From Rhizoclosmatium globosum (taxonomy: Eukaryota; Chytridiomycota; Chytridiomycetes; Chytridiales; Chytriomycetaceae), in the NCBI GenBank assembly GCA_002104985.1, contig MCGO01000062.1:124001-188000 (forward strand): a stretch of 64,000 nt of DNA, written 5' to 3'. The notes below the pieces were generated by a model. It was not told where the DNA came from. It searched no databases and worked only from the letters and a program-made list of their open reading frames with translations. The translations under genes were made by a program, and so were the position numbers. This document shows, piece after piece, positions 35,813 to 49,013 of this stretch. Within the stretch, counting starts at the first letter, position 1, and the number at the start of each line of letters is the position of its first letter.

Positions 35813-37081
35813 TCAGTATTCAGGCTCAGCAATTAAGAAGAGTTTTCCTCCTGCTATCTGAAGGTTGATAAAGTTACATTCATCTGCAACTGCAATTTTC
35901 AGAAAGGTGGGCATAGCTACAGTTCCATCCATGGGAATCTCAGATATGACAGACAAAGAGGGTGGTGGAGAAAACATATCAAAAGAATCTGGGGTCAAAA
36001 GGTTTGTACCATCATGAGTAGCATCATAGACAGACGGAGGTTTAGTGGACCACACAACGGTCTGAGTTAACCCATTTGCAGCATAAAGTTTGAGTGTGTC
36101 CCCAATTGAATTTGATGTATTTGGTGCATTATGAGTTTTCATGGCAGCACGAGCTATGGTATGGATCAACTGGAGTTGGCCCATAATAGGCACAAAGTTT
36201 ACAGTGAATTTGTCTAAAAAACAAAGTTACTGAGGGGACCTTGAGTACATGAAAGTTTACCATTTGATGCAACATTGAAAGATGTTGCGTTAGGGACTTG
36301 TCCAAGCATTGCAAATACTATTGGCTTTTGTTTGTATAAGATAAAGTGGGACTTCTTGTTTGGAGTGAAGTCAAGAGTAAACAATTCAGGAGCAGTTGAT
36401 GCCAGAAGGCCCAGACAACACAGATGGTCAAGTCTGCAATTCTTGGTTCCAGAAAAATAACTGTGACAAGCAGCATACTCTGCTTCAGACAATGTTTGGC
36501 CTTGGACTTCAATAACAGATGATGCATTGCTGTGAATGTCAAAATCACTTGGTTCAGGATGGTCGTAGATGGCACTGTGTTGGTGATCTTCTTGTGATGG
36601 CTGCAGTGCAGGAGTGTAAGAACTGGTAAAAGTTTTCTTGTTCACCCCTAGTTTGGCAGCAAATTTGGAGACACGATGATGATGTAAAGGCGCAGGTGAT
36701 GAAGTAACACGAACACCATTGGGCTTTGTTGTAGGAGTGCGTGGGGAGTAGTTGTTGTTGACTGGGGGAAAGTGAAAGAGCTTCCAGGAATTGAAGTATT
36801 GAATGTTGCAGAAGGAAGAGTAGACTTCTGCTTTGTGGTAGAAGGTGTGGGCTTTGGAGGAAGGGTTCTAGATTTCTTTGGAGTGGAAGGCTCAGACTCA
36901 GAAGCAGAACTGAAACACATTGTTAGTGTTTTAAATAGAGAATGAATTGCCCAAATAGGCCAATCTACCTTTGTACAAAAGCATCTTCATCCTGCTCAGA
37001 TACTGCTCTCTTTTTGATGGCTGGAGGTGTAGGGATTGGATGAGTTGGCTTTTGACCTGGCCTTCTGGGTTGTGGGCTCAT
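35813..37081 (-). CDS. Unrecognised ORF divergent from the Helitron gene (one frameshift)
   Basis: Exons 36969-37081, 36261-36909 and 35813-36213 are joined by 59-bp and 47-bp introns with good GT...AG ends. Continuity is lost once, near 36765. A run of five C (minus strand) would need one more base to restore VSKFAAKLGVNKKTF and everything after it. The product would be about 385 residues: a Pro/Lys/Ser/Thr-rich basic N-terminus (MSPQPRRPGQKPTHP), then a more ordered acidic-to-neutral part with SYFSGTKNCRLDHLCCLGLL, KPIVFAMLGQVPNATSFNV and a C-terminus ending FLIAEPEY. No domain was recognised. It shares a 1.8-kb divergent intergenic region with the Helitron gene, so it may be a second gene of the element (inference). 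Confidence 0.5.
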
Positions 37082-37188
37082 TTTAGGAAGATGACATCTT
37101 TGACATTATTCCCTTCCTCCCCTTTTGTATCCTTTGTGTTCTAAAATTTTCTCAATTAGAATTTGATTAAATTAGAGGAGCATGTCAC

Positions 37189-37963
37189 TATTGAATCCAA
37201 AGCTAGAGCATTTGCGGATCGTGAGTTACGCGCGATTGCCGCCTGACAATAGTGCGAACATGTAGAGCGCATTAAGGGCTTTCCAATGAATCTAAAATGG
37301 TTTGATTTGGACCAGTATTGGTGGAGTTAGAGTCAGTGGGAGTGTTTTGAGTGCAGGAAAGCCAACAGAGCATGCACCTTCTGCATGCCATCTCCATCAA
37401 TACTTTAAACCAGTTCAGAGCTTACTGGATTGTTTCAAAATGATATAAAGGGTGGAGAGAACATGATTCTATTGAATCCAAAGCTAGAGCATTTGCGGAT
37501 CGTGAGTTACGCACGATTGCCGCCTGACAATAGTGCGAACATGTAGAGCGCATTAAGGGCTTTCCAATGAATCTAAAATGGTTTGATTTGGACCAGTATT
37601 GGTGGAGTTAGAGTCAGTGGGAGTGTTTTGAGTGCAGGAAAGCCAACAGAGCATGCACCTTCTGCATGCCATCTCCATCAATACTTTAAACTAGTTCAGA
37701 GCTTACTGGATTGTTTCAAAATGATATAAAGGGTGGAGAGAACATGATTCTATTGAATCCAAAGCTAGAGCATTTGCGGATCGTGAGTTACGCACGATTG
37801 CCGCCTGACAATAGTGCGAACATGTAGAGCGCATTAAGGGCTTTCCAATGAATCTAAAATGGTTTGATTTGGACCAGTATTGGTGGAGTTAGAGTCAGTG
37901 GGAGTGTTTTGAGTGCAGGAAAGCCAACAGAGCATGCACCTTCTGCATGCCATCTCCATCAGA
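37189..37963. repeat. 281-bp tandem repeat, 2.75 copies
   Basis: Units begin at 37189, 37470 and 37751, exactly 281 bp apart. They differ at only a few positions (for example GCGC/GCAC near position 40 of the unit). The third unit stops after about 212 bp at CATCTCCATC. The near identity indicates a recent duplication. The array lies in the divergent region between the unrecognised ORF (35813-37081) and the Helitron gene. Confidence 0.95.
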
Positions 37964-38269
37964 AAAAATTTTCACCCAAAAAACTATATAATCAATGGTT
38001 TTCCCACCCAGATTTCACCCCAGACAGCTCTTTTCAATCTTAGGTTAGTATTTATTCGATTCCTCCACTATTTACTTTGTTTTTTACAGCTGTCTCCAAG
38101 ATTCCTGGAATCTTAACTTTCTGGAGTCTGAACCTCCAGGGGGTCTTTGCATACTTATTGCTACTGATAATGGTGTGTTGATTTGTTCAATGTATCACAA
38201 CTAACTTTGTTTTCCCCTTGTGTTGTCATGGCCTAGATCTCTGGAAGCTGCATCTCCCTTTGATCTGCA

Positions 38270-38560
38270 TATAGTTTTATATATAGTTATAGCTTATAGT
38301 ATAGTCATAATGTGAGGGTGCAGTCTCACCTATAGTAATTTTATATATAGTTATAAATTTTATATATAGTTATATTTGTATAAGCTTGGTTGGGAGACTG
38401 GAGCTTATATCCAAAATATTTATAAATATTGATAGCAATATTATCCTTATATATACCAATATGATTTGATATTATAGTAAAAATAGAGAATATATAGAAT
38501 AGTTATAGAATAGTTATCAAATCCAGTCTCCCACCCTTTTTCAACCCTTCAATTGGGTTC
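38270..38560. repeat. AT-rich TATATAGTTATA repeats with an inverted arm pair
   Basis: Irregular repeats of TTATATATAGTTATA run from about 38270 to 38380. The arms GGGAGACTGGA (about 38391-38401) and TCCAGTCTCCC (about 38522-38532) are inverted complements 120 bp apart and could form a large stem. This lies about 300 bp before the first readable Helitron exon. Confidence 0.6.
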
Positions 38561-38856
38561 GCTCTCTTGAGATAGTATTTATCAACAGAGCAAACCTCAA
38601 TTGCTTCTTCATCTTTTTTTTTATCTTGTGTGTGATTGAATAAAAAATAGTTTTACTTGCGTAAAGATAAAATAATGACTAAAATCATCCCAGGAATAAG
38701 TAAGGCATTACAACACATGCTTTGAGGAAAAATTAACACACCTATATTTTAGTTCTGATAAATGCAACTCAAAATTATGATAAAACATGTGGCAATCACT
38801 TTCATTCAGGGGGATTATACTGTGTCAAAAGCCAACACACATTAACAGAATCTGTT

Positions 38857-41800
38857 GTGAAAGGCTGCATTCCTCTTTGTGAACTCCAACCATATATTCG
38901 GAAGGATGATTATTTGCATTGCTTAAAGTTGTTCAGGGACAATCCCTGTACAATATGTGCTTGTCTTCAGTGTGTTTTTGTCACAGAATTTCATCAAATG
39001 TCTGCAACTGTCAATTCCCAAAGACAACAATATCGTTTTCCCAGTCGTTCTGATTTAGAGCCTCAGTTGACCCCACCTGCATCAACCCTACAAATGTCAA
39101 TCAATAGAGCATATCTTTTCACCAAAGAAGATCTTAATCTTTCAGGAGATGATGAACATTATTTTGAATTTATTGGATGCAACATAGTCACATCTTCAAC
39201 ACTTGAAACAAGTGTTTTTGATTTTGACTTTCGTTTTCATAAAAAGAGACTCCGAAAGTCGCAAATGATAGATATTCTAATGGCACACTCATGTGGAAAT
39301 GGATATCGACACTTCTTTGAGCAACAAACGTAAAAGCTCTCTACCAATATATCGAGAATCATCATGTCAAAACTGTGGCAGTATTTCTTATGTTTTTTCT
39401 AAGGTGTATCGCACACGGTATGTTAAGAAATGATAACCTCAAATCTCACCTAATTCTATTAAGCACAGTGCAAGTTCTCTTCCTCGGTCCACGAACAACC
39501 AACCACCTCATTTGAGGAAATGTTAATGAAGGATCAGATCAACATTGTCAATGAGTGGCGAGAGTCTTTACATGAAAAGTATTTACAAATTTACCCATGT
39601 TCTGTATGTGCGAATTTACTACTTTAGACGATTTGCATGAACTGGACATGTCGCCTTCTATACGAAGGGTCCTAACAAACCCAGATGTTGTACCAGTTTT
39701 TTATCGGTCACCATGTTATAAGCGAGACTTTTTCACCAGCAGACTATGATAACGAATGGGTATTTGATGATTTTGTCCCTCAGAACCCCAACACAGCTGG
39801 TTCCTCTTGCAATAACCCAATTCTATATCAAGGGGGATTTTATTGGAATGAAACAGGAACTGTTTGGAAACCATATGTATGCACACAGTGTCTGCTGTTG
39901 TTGGAGCAAGCCAAGCGACCAATCCATGCATTAGCTAGTGGGAGTTACACAGGAAGTGTACCTGATGTCCTTGCACGACTGAGTTTTGTTGAACGAATTG
40001 TCATCTCTCAACTAAGAGCAAGCAAGTTTACAATATCTATATTTCGGCATTACCGTCATCTTTCTGGAAATGCAGCTGTTTTCCAACCCCGCTACAAGCA
40101 ATTGCAGAAATTGTTTTGCCTATTCCCATTTCTGAACTTTCAAAGATTCTTGTTGTTACATTTTCAGGCCCTGCAAAACCCTCTGATTCAGAAACTTCCA
40201 CTATGTTGAAACAGGCAGCCTTTTTGTATGTTCGGGGAAGTTACATACTAGAAGCGTTGCAATGGTTAATCAAGTATAACGTCACTATCAGAATATACAA
40301 ATAAGCAGCAGTAATTTGGCAGGATATTCCCAATGTAATGGGCAATATCCACTACCTATCTTTTTCCAACAGTCAGCAACTATGCCACAAGGAGCAGAGC
40401 CGTCAGTACATCAAACAGAAAATCACCCTGTTGAAGAGGCTGCAACAGAGGACAGTGTCTCCTTTGCTATCAGTGGTATAGGAGAGGAAGAATTTGACTT
40501 GTTGAGTCAACAACAGAAGAAGTTTCTGGCTTTGCAACATGTAAAGATGGGTCTTGAGATTGGGCGTGATGATGGGTTTGTGTCGATGTTTGACAATCCT
40601 ACTGCATGGGAAAAGCTTTTTGTTCATCTACACCCATTTGGTTATGGTATGTTAACTCTATTGATTAATTTTTAACAAACTGCCATAAGGTGGACTCCCT
40701 TCTGTAACAACAAGTACGTTTCGTAATATCCAACATTACTTACTATATGGCTCGCGGACTTCCAAGAAGACGAAACATTTTTGTATTTAGTCTTCAGTCT
40801 TGTACAAATTCAAAAAGTTTGCTATGGAGTGAGGCCAATTGTAACAGAGGAAAGTTTTGACAAGTTTGCAACAGACTTAGAGTCTTTAGATATGACTGCA
40901 GTAAATGAATTGATCCGACGCTTTGAAATAGGAGCAGAAACACATCCCAAAAATGAAAAAGAAGAATTTGCTATCCAAGTTGCAAATAAGATACATACAA
41001 GTCGGGGATTAGTAATTGGGTCTAACCATGAGAAGAACAGACAAAAGGTTGAACTTTTTAGTGCCACACGATGGCTAGGAACACCTACATGGTTTTTAAC
41101 TATTACTTTCTCTGACTTGAACAATCCCATCACGCTCAGCTACCTTGGATTTGACTATGAACTCTTAATGAGTGGGATTGATCCAGGCTTTACAGCACGT
41201 ATTGCAGCAGTTTATGGCAATCCTGTTGCTAGTGAACGAGCATTTGATTTTCTTGTGAAAAATTTGATCAAGTTTTTAGTTGAACGTGGTGTTTTAGGAG
41301 AAATTGAAAGTTATTATGGAACTGTTGAAGAGCAAAAACGCAAGACTTTACACTTGCACTTATTGCTATGGATAAAAAACATGTGGAGCTTAAATGAAGT
41401 CAGAGAAAAGCTGAAAGCTGATGCTGAATGGAGGCAAGAATTTATTTCCTATTTAGAGTCTTTTAGCTTGGGGGACTATATAGGTGAAACAGCAGAACAA
41501 GTACAGTCAAATTTAGAAGGAGTGCCAAGAGTCCCAGGTTTTTAACCCAATAGTTCACATGTGTTTTTTTAACAACAGTAATGTAGAAATGCAGAATGTA
41601 TTTGGCCCTCCCATTATAAATGTACCTTCCCAGTGCAAGGAGTTTGTGGAAATTCCACAAGTTAAGGACAGATTGAACCGTATTCGAGCAACCCTGCAAA
41701 AACATGAATGTGGAAAGCACTGTGCCACTTACTATGGGTGTAAGGCACGTTTTCCACGGGAGTATGTTAAAGAATCTGTTGTTGATGAGTCAGGGCATTT

Positions 41801-44800
41801 ATCTATGAAGAAGCATGACATTTGGTCTAACCGTGTTAACCCTCTTATTTCATATTTGTTTGGCTGTAACACTGACTTGACAGAAATGCTATCTGGAACA
41901 ATTGTCAAGGCAATAATCATATACATCACTGACTACATTACCAAGTCCAGTATAAAATTTAGCAGTACCTTCTCTGCACTGAAAGACGTTGCCTCAGAAA
42001 ATCCAAACCTCTTAAATCCTTCAAATTCTATGGAATGTATATCAAATGCTAGAGCACTGCTGATTAAATCAGCAAACAAAATGACTTCCAAACATGCTTT
42101 TGGGGGGCCAATTATATCTCATTATCTGTTTGAAGGAAAAGGCCGCTACACTAACATGGAATTTGTAAGGATTCAGTACAAAAATTATACAGATAGTTTG
42201 ATGACCAAGAAAACACCCGCAAAAATCTTGGTCTTCCACGATTAAGTTCAGTTGTGTGGAATTGTCAGATGTTGGTCTTGTGCGGACAAGTCTAATAGAA
42301 GATTGGGAACACAGAGGGGATTGGGCAAATCCTATATCATTTTATGACTTTTTCAGCTCCTTTTGTGTTATTCATGAAAAGAAGGGAGATTCAGGTAAGT
42401 TTTAAGGGTTATTTCAATATAACAAACAATGTTTTCAGTGTACTCCAGGGAAATTGATGACGAAATGCTTAAGCTGAAACCAAGGAAGTCTCATTCAAAG
42501 TATGAAACTGTGGTTTATGAACCATACAAACAGCGTCGTCTCCTAGTGCTAGTTGGGCCAACTCTGCCTACACTTGCAAGTGATCCTGAAAGTTATTACC
42601 AATTGGTGGTCATGTTATTTGCTGAGTGTGGCTGGCGAAATATAGGGGACTTGTTACTTCCTAATGAATTATGGGCTGAAGCATATTTCAGGCTTAACAT
42701 TGAACACTTTGGAGGGCAAACTCTCAAAAACTGGCATATACTCAATGAGTGTTATGATGCACGTGATGACCTTTCCAAAGACAGAAAAAAAATGAAAGCT
42801 GCTCTGCAAAAAGTTGGACTGAATTTTCAATATGAAACTCTTGAAGACCCTAATCCGGGATTTGACATGGATGACTTTGTTGAAAACGTTAACTCTGAGA
42901 CAGCTGTGACAATGAAGGCAATGAATATGTGCAATCTATTCTTACTTCTTCTGGCTGGGCATCAAACGCCAATGCACAACCTCATAAACCAATGCCAATT
43001 GCAGAAGAAGTGCTTGAATCAGGGACCTACAATGCTGATTATTGGAGTGCTCAATACAGACGAATAGAGGACAGTATTAAGAATCAAAGAAGAGATATAG
43101 TTGATACAGTCCGCAGTCAAATATCTCAAAGACCAATTTCTAACACTGCAAACATTATCAACCCTTTAAGGAGGGCAGTCTTATCCACTGTAAGTATGAG
43201 TTCCTATAGGTGTACACACCCTTAATTTTAAATAGGAACCAGATTCACTAGCTGAGAGTATTATCATAGACTTCACAATGTATGAAGACCAAGAAAGAGC
43301 ATTCAAAATAATGGCTGGTGCAGTAACTAATCCTGGTCCTGATCCACTCAGAATGCTGGTGACTGGAATTGCAGGAAGTGGGAAATCCACAGTCATAAAT
43401 GGGTTTACAGAGTACTTGATGAGGAGAAATGAAAAGCATCGCATTTTGAAACTTGCACCTACAGGAACAGCTGCGAGTTTGATTGGAGGCCAAACATATC
43501 ACTCTGTACTAGATTTTGAAAAAGCATTGAAGAATCAGTTAGACATTGCATCTGTTGCAGAAAGGATTAAAGGAGCAGACTTCATAAGTAAGTGATTAAC
43601 TTTATGAAAATAATTCTAATTGTTTGAATGAAGTTATTGATGAGGTGTCCATGATTTCTGCACGGAACTTCTATCAGATTGGAGATATTTTTAATCGTGT
43701 ATATAACCATCACTCTCATGGTGGATTTGGCAGACTGAATGTTGTACTGTTCTTTGACTTTAGGCAACTTCCACCACCAAATACTGGAGGACCTCCATTA
43801 TATACTCTTGAATTTAAAAGTCTGAATGAAAAACTTCGTCTGCAAGATGAAGCAGGACAATTAATGTTCAGTCAGTTTTTACTGGTAGTTGTTTTACGTC
43901 AATGCATGCGTACCAAAGGACCATATCTACACATGTTGAACCAAATGTGTGTTGGTGCATGTGACGCTGAATCTATAGCTTTATTTCGAACTTGCATAAT
44001 TGGGGACTCAAGATGTTCTGTATCACTAAAAGAGGCTGGGTTTTGGCCTGTAAGTATTATCACAACACGAAACAAAAGCGAGACGACATAAATTCAATGG
44101 GGGAAGCACAATTTAGTATTCTTGGTGGAGAAGCTTTAACTACATTATGCTCCTTGGACATCTGCATTGATTCTCAAAAGGCAAAAAAGTTTCTTCCAGC
44201 CTCAATACAAGCAGCTGTCTGGAAACTGTCACCAGCTGATACAGACCATATACCGGGACTGTTAAAACTCTGTAGGGGCCTTCCTATTCTTATAAAACGC
44301 AACCTTAGTGTTGGCAGCGGTGTTACAAATGGAGCTGAAGGAACTGTTATATCTTGGACAATGACAGAGCATCCTCATTTCCAGGGAATGCAAGTAGCAA
44401 ATGTCATTTATGCCAAATTACTAGGAAAATACTCTGATGTGGTTTTTGATGAGATTCTGGGGCCAGGTATAGTACCTTTGGTTCCTGTAGAAAATTATAT
44501 TACTGTAAATGTCCCAGATTTTGGAAAAATAAGGATTTTAAGACGTATGCATCAAATATTGCCAAACTTTTCTATGAGTGATTTTGCATCCCAAGGGAAG
44601 GGCAGAAAGTACAACATATTTTGGGGAGAGCAAATAGACCGAATTCAAAGCCTCTACACAATGGCATCCCGTTCAACAGATCCATCAACAACCGCCATCC
44701 TAGGTCATGTCAATTTGCAATTATTGACCACCCTGCCCCCATTTGATTACCTGAAGATTTTAATAGATCTTGAGTTCTTGGACATGGCTACAGCAGAAAT

Positions 44801-45935
44801 GTATGAAAGTAGAGAGACACTAGACTATAGTTCTTGTATTACTCAGTACGATGTGATCCAAGCAATGGTACAGGAATACGGAAATGATTATATTCCAGAG
44901 AAGATCGATACATCTCTTTTACGTCAATGGAAAAGAGTAAATATAAAAGGGAAACAAGAAGAAAGAGGACTATCTCCTCTGAAAAGAAACCATACACAGC
45001 ATTCACTTTTTTCAAGACACCCACAGAGATATTCCAAAAAATACTCTGAAAATAATAAACGCAAAACAAGAAGCCAAGGTTTAAACAACAACAAAAGAAG
45101 GAAAGAAAACACATCTACCACTTTCCATGGTTGCAATTGGATAGCTTCAAGATATACTTGTGCTTTGGATTGCCTTGTTACATCTACAGCCCATTTGTAT
45201 AGCAAATCAACCATTGAAATGAAAGAAAGGTTACAAGAAATGTCACCAGCAATGAACAGCTTCTTTCAACTACTTCAAACTATGGAAATTAACCAAATAC
45301 GTGATGAGTTTCAACGATTTTTGGAAAGTTTAGATCCAACCAACTTTCCCTACAATAGACCAGTTCTTAAAGACTTGAATTTGGCTTACACTCATCTCTT
45401 GTCATCCAGCACATACAATCATGGTTTCTACCATACAACATGCAAGACATGCAATTTAACACAATACAGGGAACATACCCAGTTAGTTACACTTCTGACA
45501 AATTTTTCAGGCCATACTCAGACTCTCTCAGAATTGTTTATGGAGGAGAGAGAGACACAAAATTCGTGTGAATTTTGCTCCACAGAAATAGTGCAGGGAT
45601 ACTCAGTATCAGACTCTGTTCCAACCATTGCATTTGAAATAGCTCATTATAGACACCTCCCTATAACAATAGAGTCTGTCATATCTGTCCCATCTCTCTC
45701 TACAGAATATGAATTTGGAATCCGGGAATTCTACTTACATTCTGTCCACTGCCATAAAGGTAGTCACTACACGACTGTGCTCAAAACATCATCAGAGTGG
45801 CTGTTTTATGATGGACAAAATGGAGGGAAAATGAACATTTTAGAACGTTCTCTTGACATAAACCATTTTTTATACACTCAAGAGTGTATCCCTGTTCTTG
45901 TTGTCTACACTGCTGAGCTATTACAAAATGAATAA
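38857..45935 (+). pseudogene. Helitron Rep/helicase with C-terminal USP-like protease domain, interrupted
   Basis: One very large gene read through several exons. Clean introns at 43194-43236 and 43588-43630 preserve frame; other breaks (near 39640, 40100, 40700, 41545, 42245, 42930, 44075) look like frameshifts or unresolved introns. Order: zinc-like CxxC segments (CSVCANLLL), a Helitron N-terminal domain (TPTWFLTITFSDLNNP), the Rep HUH motif (LHLHLLLW) and a Rep tyrosine region (IIYITDYITKSS). Next is an SF1/PIF1-type helicase with Walker A GIAGSGKST, PTGTAASLIGG, IIDEVSM and GLPILIKRN...GVTNGAEGTV. After a basic linker comes a C-terminal domain with a cysteine box (YTCALDC), two CxxC pairs (CKTCN, CEFC) and a histidine box (GSHYTTVLK...WLFYDGQ), as in C19 ubiquitin-specific proteases. 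Rolling-circle transposition is the known role of Rep/Hel proteins. Confidence 0.85.
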
Positions 45936-45982
45936 AACCATTCTTTAAGAGCTATTACAGAATAAATAAAACCATTCCTTTG
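45916..45982. repeat. Short tandem duplication over the Helitron gene's stop
   Basis: GAGCTATTACA-AAT-AATAAAACCATTC occurs twice in tandem, about 33 bp apart, with small differences. The first copy contains the TAA stop of the Rep/helicase gene. Each copy has an AATAAA-like hexamer, a possible poly(A) signal. Confidence 0.6.
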
Positions 45983-46554
45983 AATTTAATACTTTCTAGG
46001 CATAGTTCTTTATAAAAATGACTAAAAATCTATTAATAGATCTGTAAGGAAAGTGGACCCAACCCCCTCAAACTCCCCCCTTTCAGAAACAGGTTGGCAA
46101 GCAACCTGCAACAGAGGGCAAAAATGAGAAGGTTGCAGTCACATTGCTGGGGATTGACTCTTATCCCTGTTGTCTTAGTTTTTAGATGGAAGTATCTGTA
46201 GAATATGAAAGGTTGACACTCCACCGAGAGCCTAAAATGGCCATGTCAAAGGAGCTGAGTAGCCGAGGAACAAGCCGTGATCACATTCACATGAGAAAGA
46301 CATTGGAATGAGAAACAGTGGGAGGAAACAAAGAAACAAAAATATGCAGAAGAACAGAAATTGAACATGTTCATAGTAATATTCCTTTAAGATTTGAGAA
46401 CAACTGTGAATTCAAATAGACACAAGAACAAATGCAGACATTCTCTGAAACTTCCAGATCAAAAAAAAAAAACGGCACATCCCATAGAAGCCTGGAAGAG
46501 AGGGAAAAGAAGAACTCATACAAAAATTCTCCAATCAATGCCAAAACTTTAAAG
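45983..46554. other. Gene-free interval before the satellite
   Basis: About 570 bp. Minus-strand frames of 63-72 codons show no domains. This is probably still element DNA 3' of the Helitron gene. Confidence 0.4.
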
Positions 46555-48840
46555 AACTGCATGTTACTGTAACTGCAAAACAAGAACAAATTAGGAGTAT
46601 TGGCTATGGTTCAAGAGGCATTAGAAAAGCATCAGCAAAGCATCAGCCAAAATGCTGATGCTTTTTCATTGAGCTGAACACAGCATCCAACACTTCCTAA
46701 TCAAAGATGCACACTGTATTAATGTAACTGTGAAACAAGAACCCATTTGGAGTATTGGCTATGGTTCACGAGGCATTAGAAAAGCATCAGCAAAGCATCA
46801 GCCAAAATGCTGATGCTTTTTCATTGAGCTGAACACTGTATCCAACACTTCCTCAATCAAAGATGCACACTGTATTAATGTAACTGCAAAACGAGAACCC
46901 ATTTGGAGTATTGGCTATGGTTCAAGAGGCATCAGAAAAGCATCAGCAAAGCATCAGCCAAAATGCTGATGCTTTTTCCTTGAGCAAATCACAGCATCCA
47001 ACACTTCCTTATCAAAAATGCACACTGTATTAATGTAACTGCAAAACGAGAACCCATTTGGAGTATTGGCTATGGTTCGAGAGACATCAGAAAAGCATCA
47101 GCAAAGCATCAGCCAAAATGCTGATGCTTTTTCATTGAGCTGAACACTGTATCCAACACTTCCTAATCAAAGATGCACACTGTATTAATGTAACTGTGAA
47201 ACAAGGACCCATTTGGAGGATTGGCTATGGTTCACGAGGCATTAGAAAAGCATCAGCAAAGCATCAGCCAAAATGCTGATGCTTTTTCATTGAGCTGAAC
47301 ACTGTATCCAACACTTCCTAATCAAAGATGCACACTGTATTAATGTAACTGTGAAACAAGGACCCATTTGGAGGATTGGCTATGGTTCAAGAGGCATCAG
47401 AAAAGCATCAGCAAAGCATCAGCCAAAATGCTGATGCTTTTTCATTGAGCTGAACACTGTATCCAACACTTCCTAATCAAAGATGCACACTGTATTAATG
47501 TAACTGTGAAACAAGGACCCATTTGGAGGATTGGCTATGGTTCAAGAGGCATCAGAAAAGCATCAGCAAAGCATCAGCCAAAATGCTGATGCTTTTTCAT
47601 TGAGCTGAACACTGTATCCAACACTTTGTAATCAAAGATGCACACTGTATTAATGTAACTGCAAAACGAGAACCCATTTGGAGTATTGGCTATGGTTCGA
47701 GAGACATCAGAAAAGCATCAGCAAAGCATCAGCCAAATTGCTGATGCTTTTTCATTGAGCTGAACACTGTATCCAACACTTCCTAATCAAAGATGCACAC
47801 TGTATTAATGTAACTGCAAAACGAGAACCCATTTGGAGTATTGGCTATGGTTCAAGAGGCATCAGAAAAGCATCAGCAAAGCATCAGCCAAAATGCTGAT
47901 GCTTTTTCCTTGAGCAAATCACAGCATCCAACACTTCCTAATCAAAGATGCACACTGTATTAATGTAACTGTGAAACAAGGACCCATTTGGAGGATTGGC
48001 TATGGTTCAAGAGGCATCAGAAAAGCATCAGCAAAGCATCAGCCAAAATGCTGATGCTTTTTCATTGAGCTGAACACTGTATCCAACACTTCCTAATCAA
48101 AGATGCACACTGTATTAATGTAACTGTGAAACAAGAACCCATTTGGAGTATTGGCTATGGTTCAAGAGGCATCAGAAAAGCATCAGCAAAGCATCAGCCA
48201 AAATGCTGATGCTTTTTCATTGAGCTGAACACTGTATCCAACACTTCCTAATCAAAGATGCACACTGTATTAATGTAACTGCAAAACGAGAACCCATTTG
48301 GAGTATTGGCTATGGTTCGAGAGACATCAGAAAAGCATCAGCAAAGCATCAGCCAAAATGCTGATGCTTTTTCCTTGAGCAAATCACAGCATCCAACACT
48401 TCCTAATCAAAGATGCACACTGTATTAATGTAACTGTGAAACAAGGACCCATTTGGAGGATTGGCTATGGTTCAAGAGGCATCAGAAAAGCATCAGCAAA
48501 GCATCAGCCAAAATGCTGATGCTTTTTCCTTGAGCAAATCACAGCATCCAACACTTCCTAATCAAAGATGCACACTGTATTAATGTAACTGTGTAAGAAG
48601 AACCCATTTGGATTATTGGCTATGGTTCAAGAGGCATCAGAAAAGCATCAGCAAAGCATCAGCCAAAATGCTGATGCTTTTTCCTTGAGCAAATCACAGC
48701 ATCCAACACTTCCTAATCAAAGATGCACACTGTATTAATGTAACTGTGTAAGAAGAACCCATTTGGATTATTGGCTATGGTTTGAGAGGAATCAGAAAAG
48801 CATCAGCCAAAATGCTGATGCTTTTTCCTTGAGCTGAACA
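46555..48840. repeat. 155-bp satellite array, about 15 units, with internal hairpin
   Basis: The landmark TTGGCTATGG starts near 46600, 46755, 46911, 47066, 47221, 47376, 47531, 47686, 47841, 47996, 48151, 48306, 48461, 48616 and 48771. The spacing is 155 bp almost without exception. Each unit carries GCATCAGCAAAGCATCAGC followed by AAAATGCTGATGC, able to form a stem of 8-9 bp (GCATCAGC/GCTGATGC), then a T tract. Units differ by substitutions that come in blocks (for example TTCATTGAGCTGAACACTG versus TTCCTTGAGCAAATCACAG). This suggests higher-order mixing by unequal exchange. The last unit is shortened by about 16 bp around its direct repeat. No coding capacity. Confidence 0.97.
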
Positions 48841-49013
48841 CTAGGGGTGGTCAAAGTTGGTGTTTTTGAACAAGATTGGAAAGACGAAAAGCAATGATTC
48901 AAAATGTCCAATTTTTGCTTTTGGGTTCGAAAAGCGTGGGTTGGGTTCGCTTTTCAACTTCGCGATTCGGTTTTCGCTTTTCAGTTTCACGATACACCAC
49001 CCCCTCCACCATC

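Noticed and set aside
46555..48840. Regularly spaced repeats that could suggest a CRISPR array
   Set aside because: Whole 155-bp units repeat without unique spacers, and the context is eukaryotic. This is a satellite.
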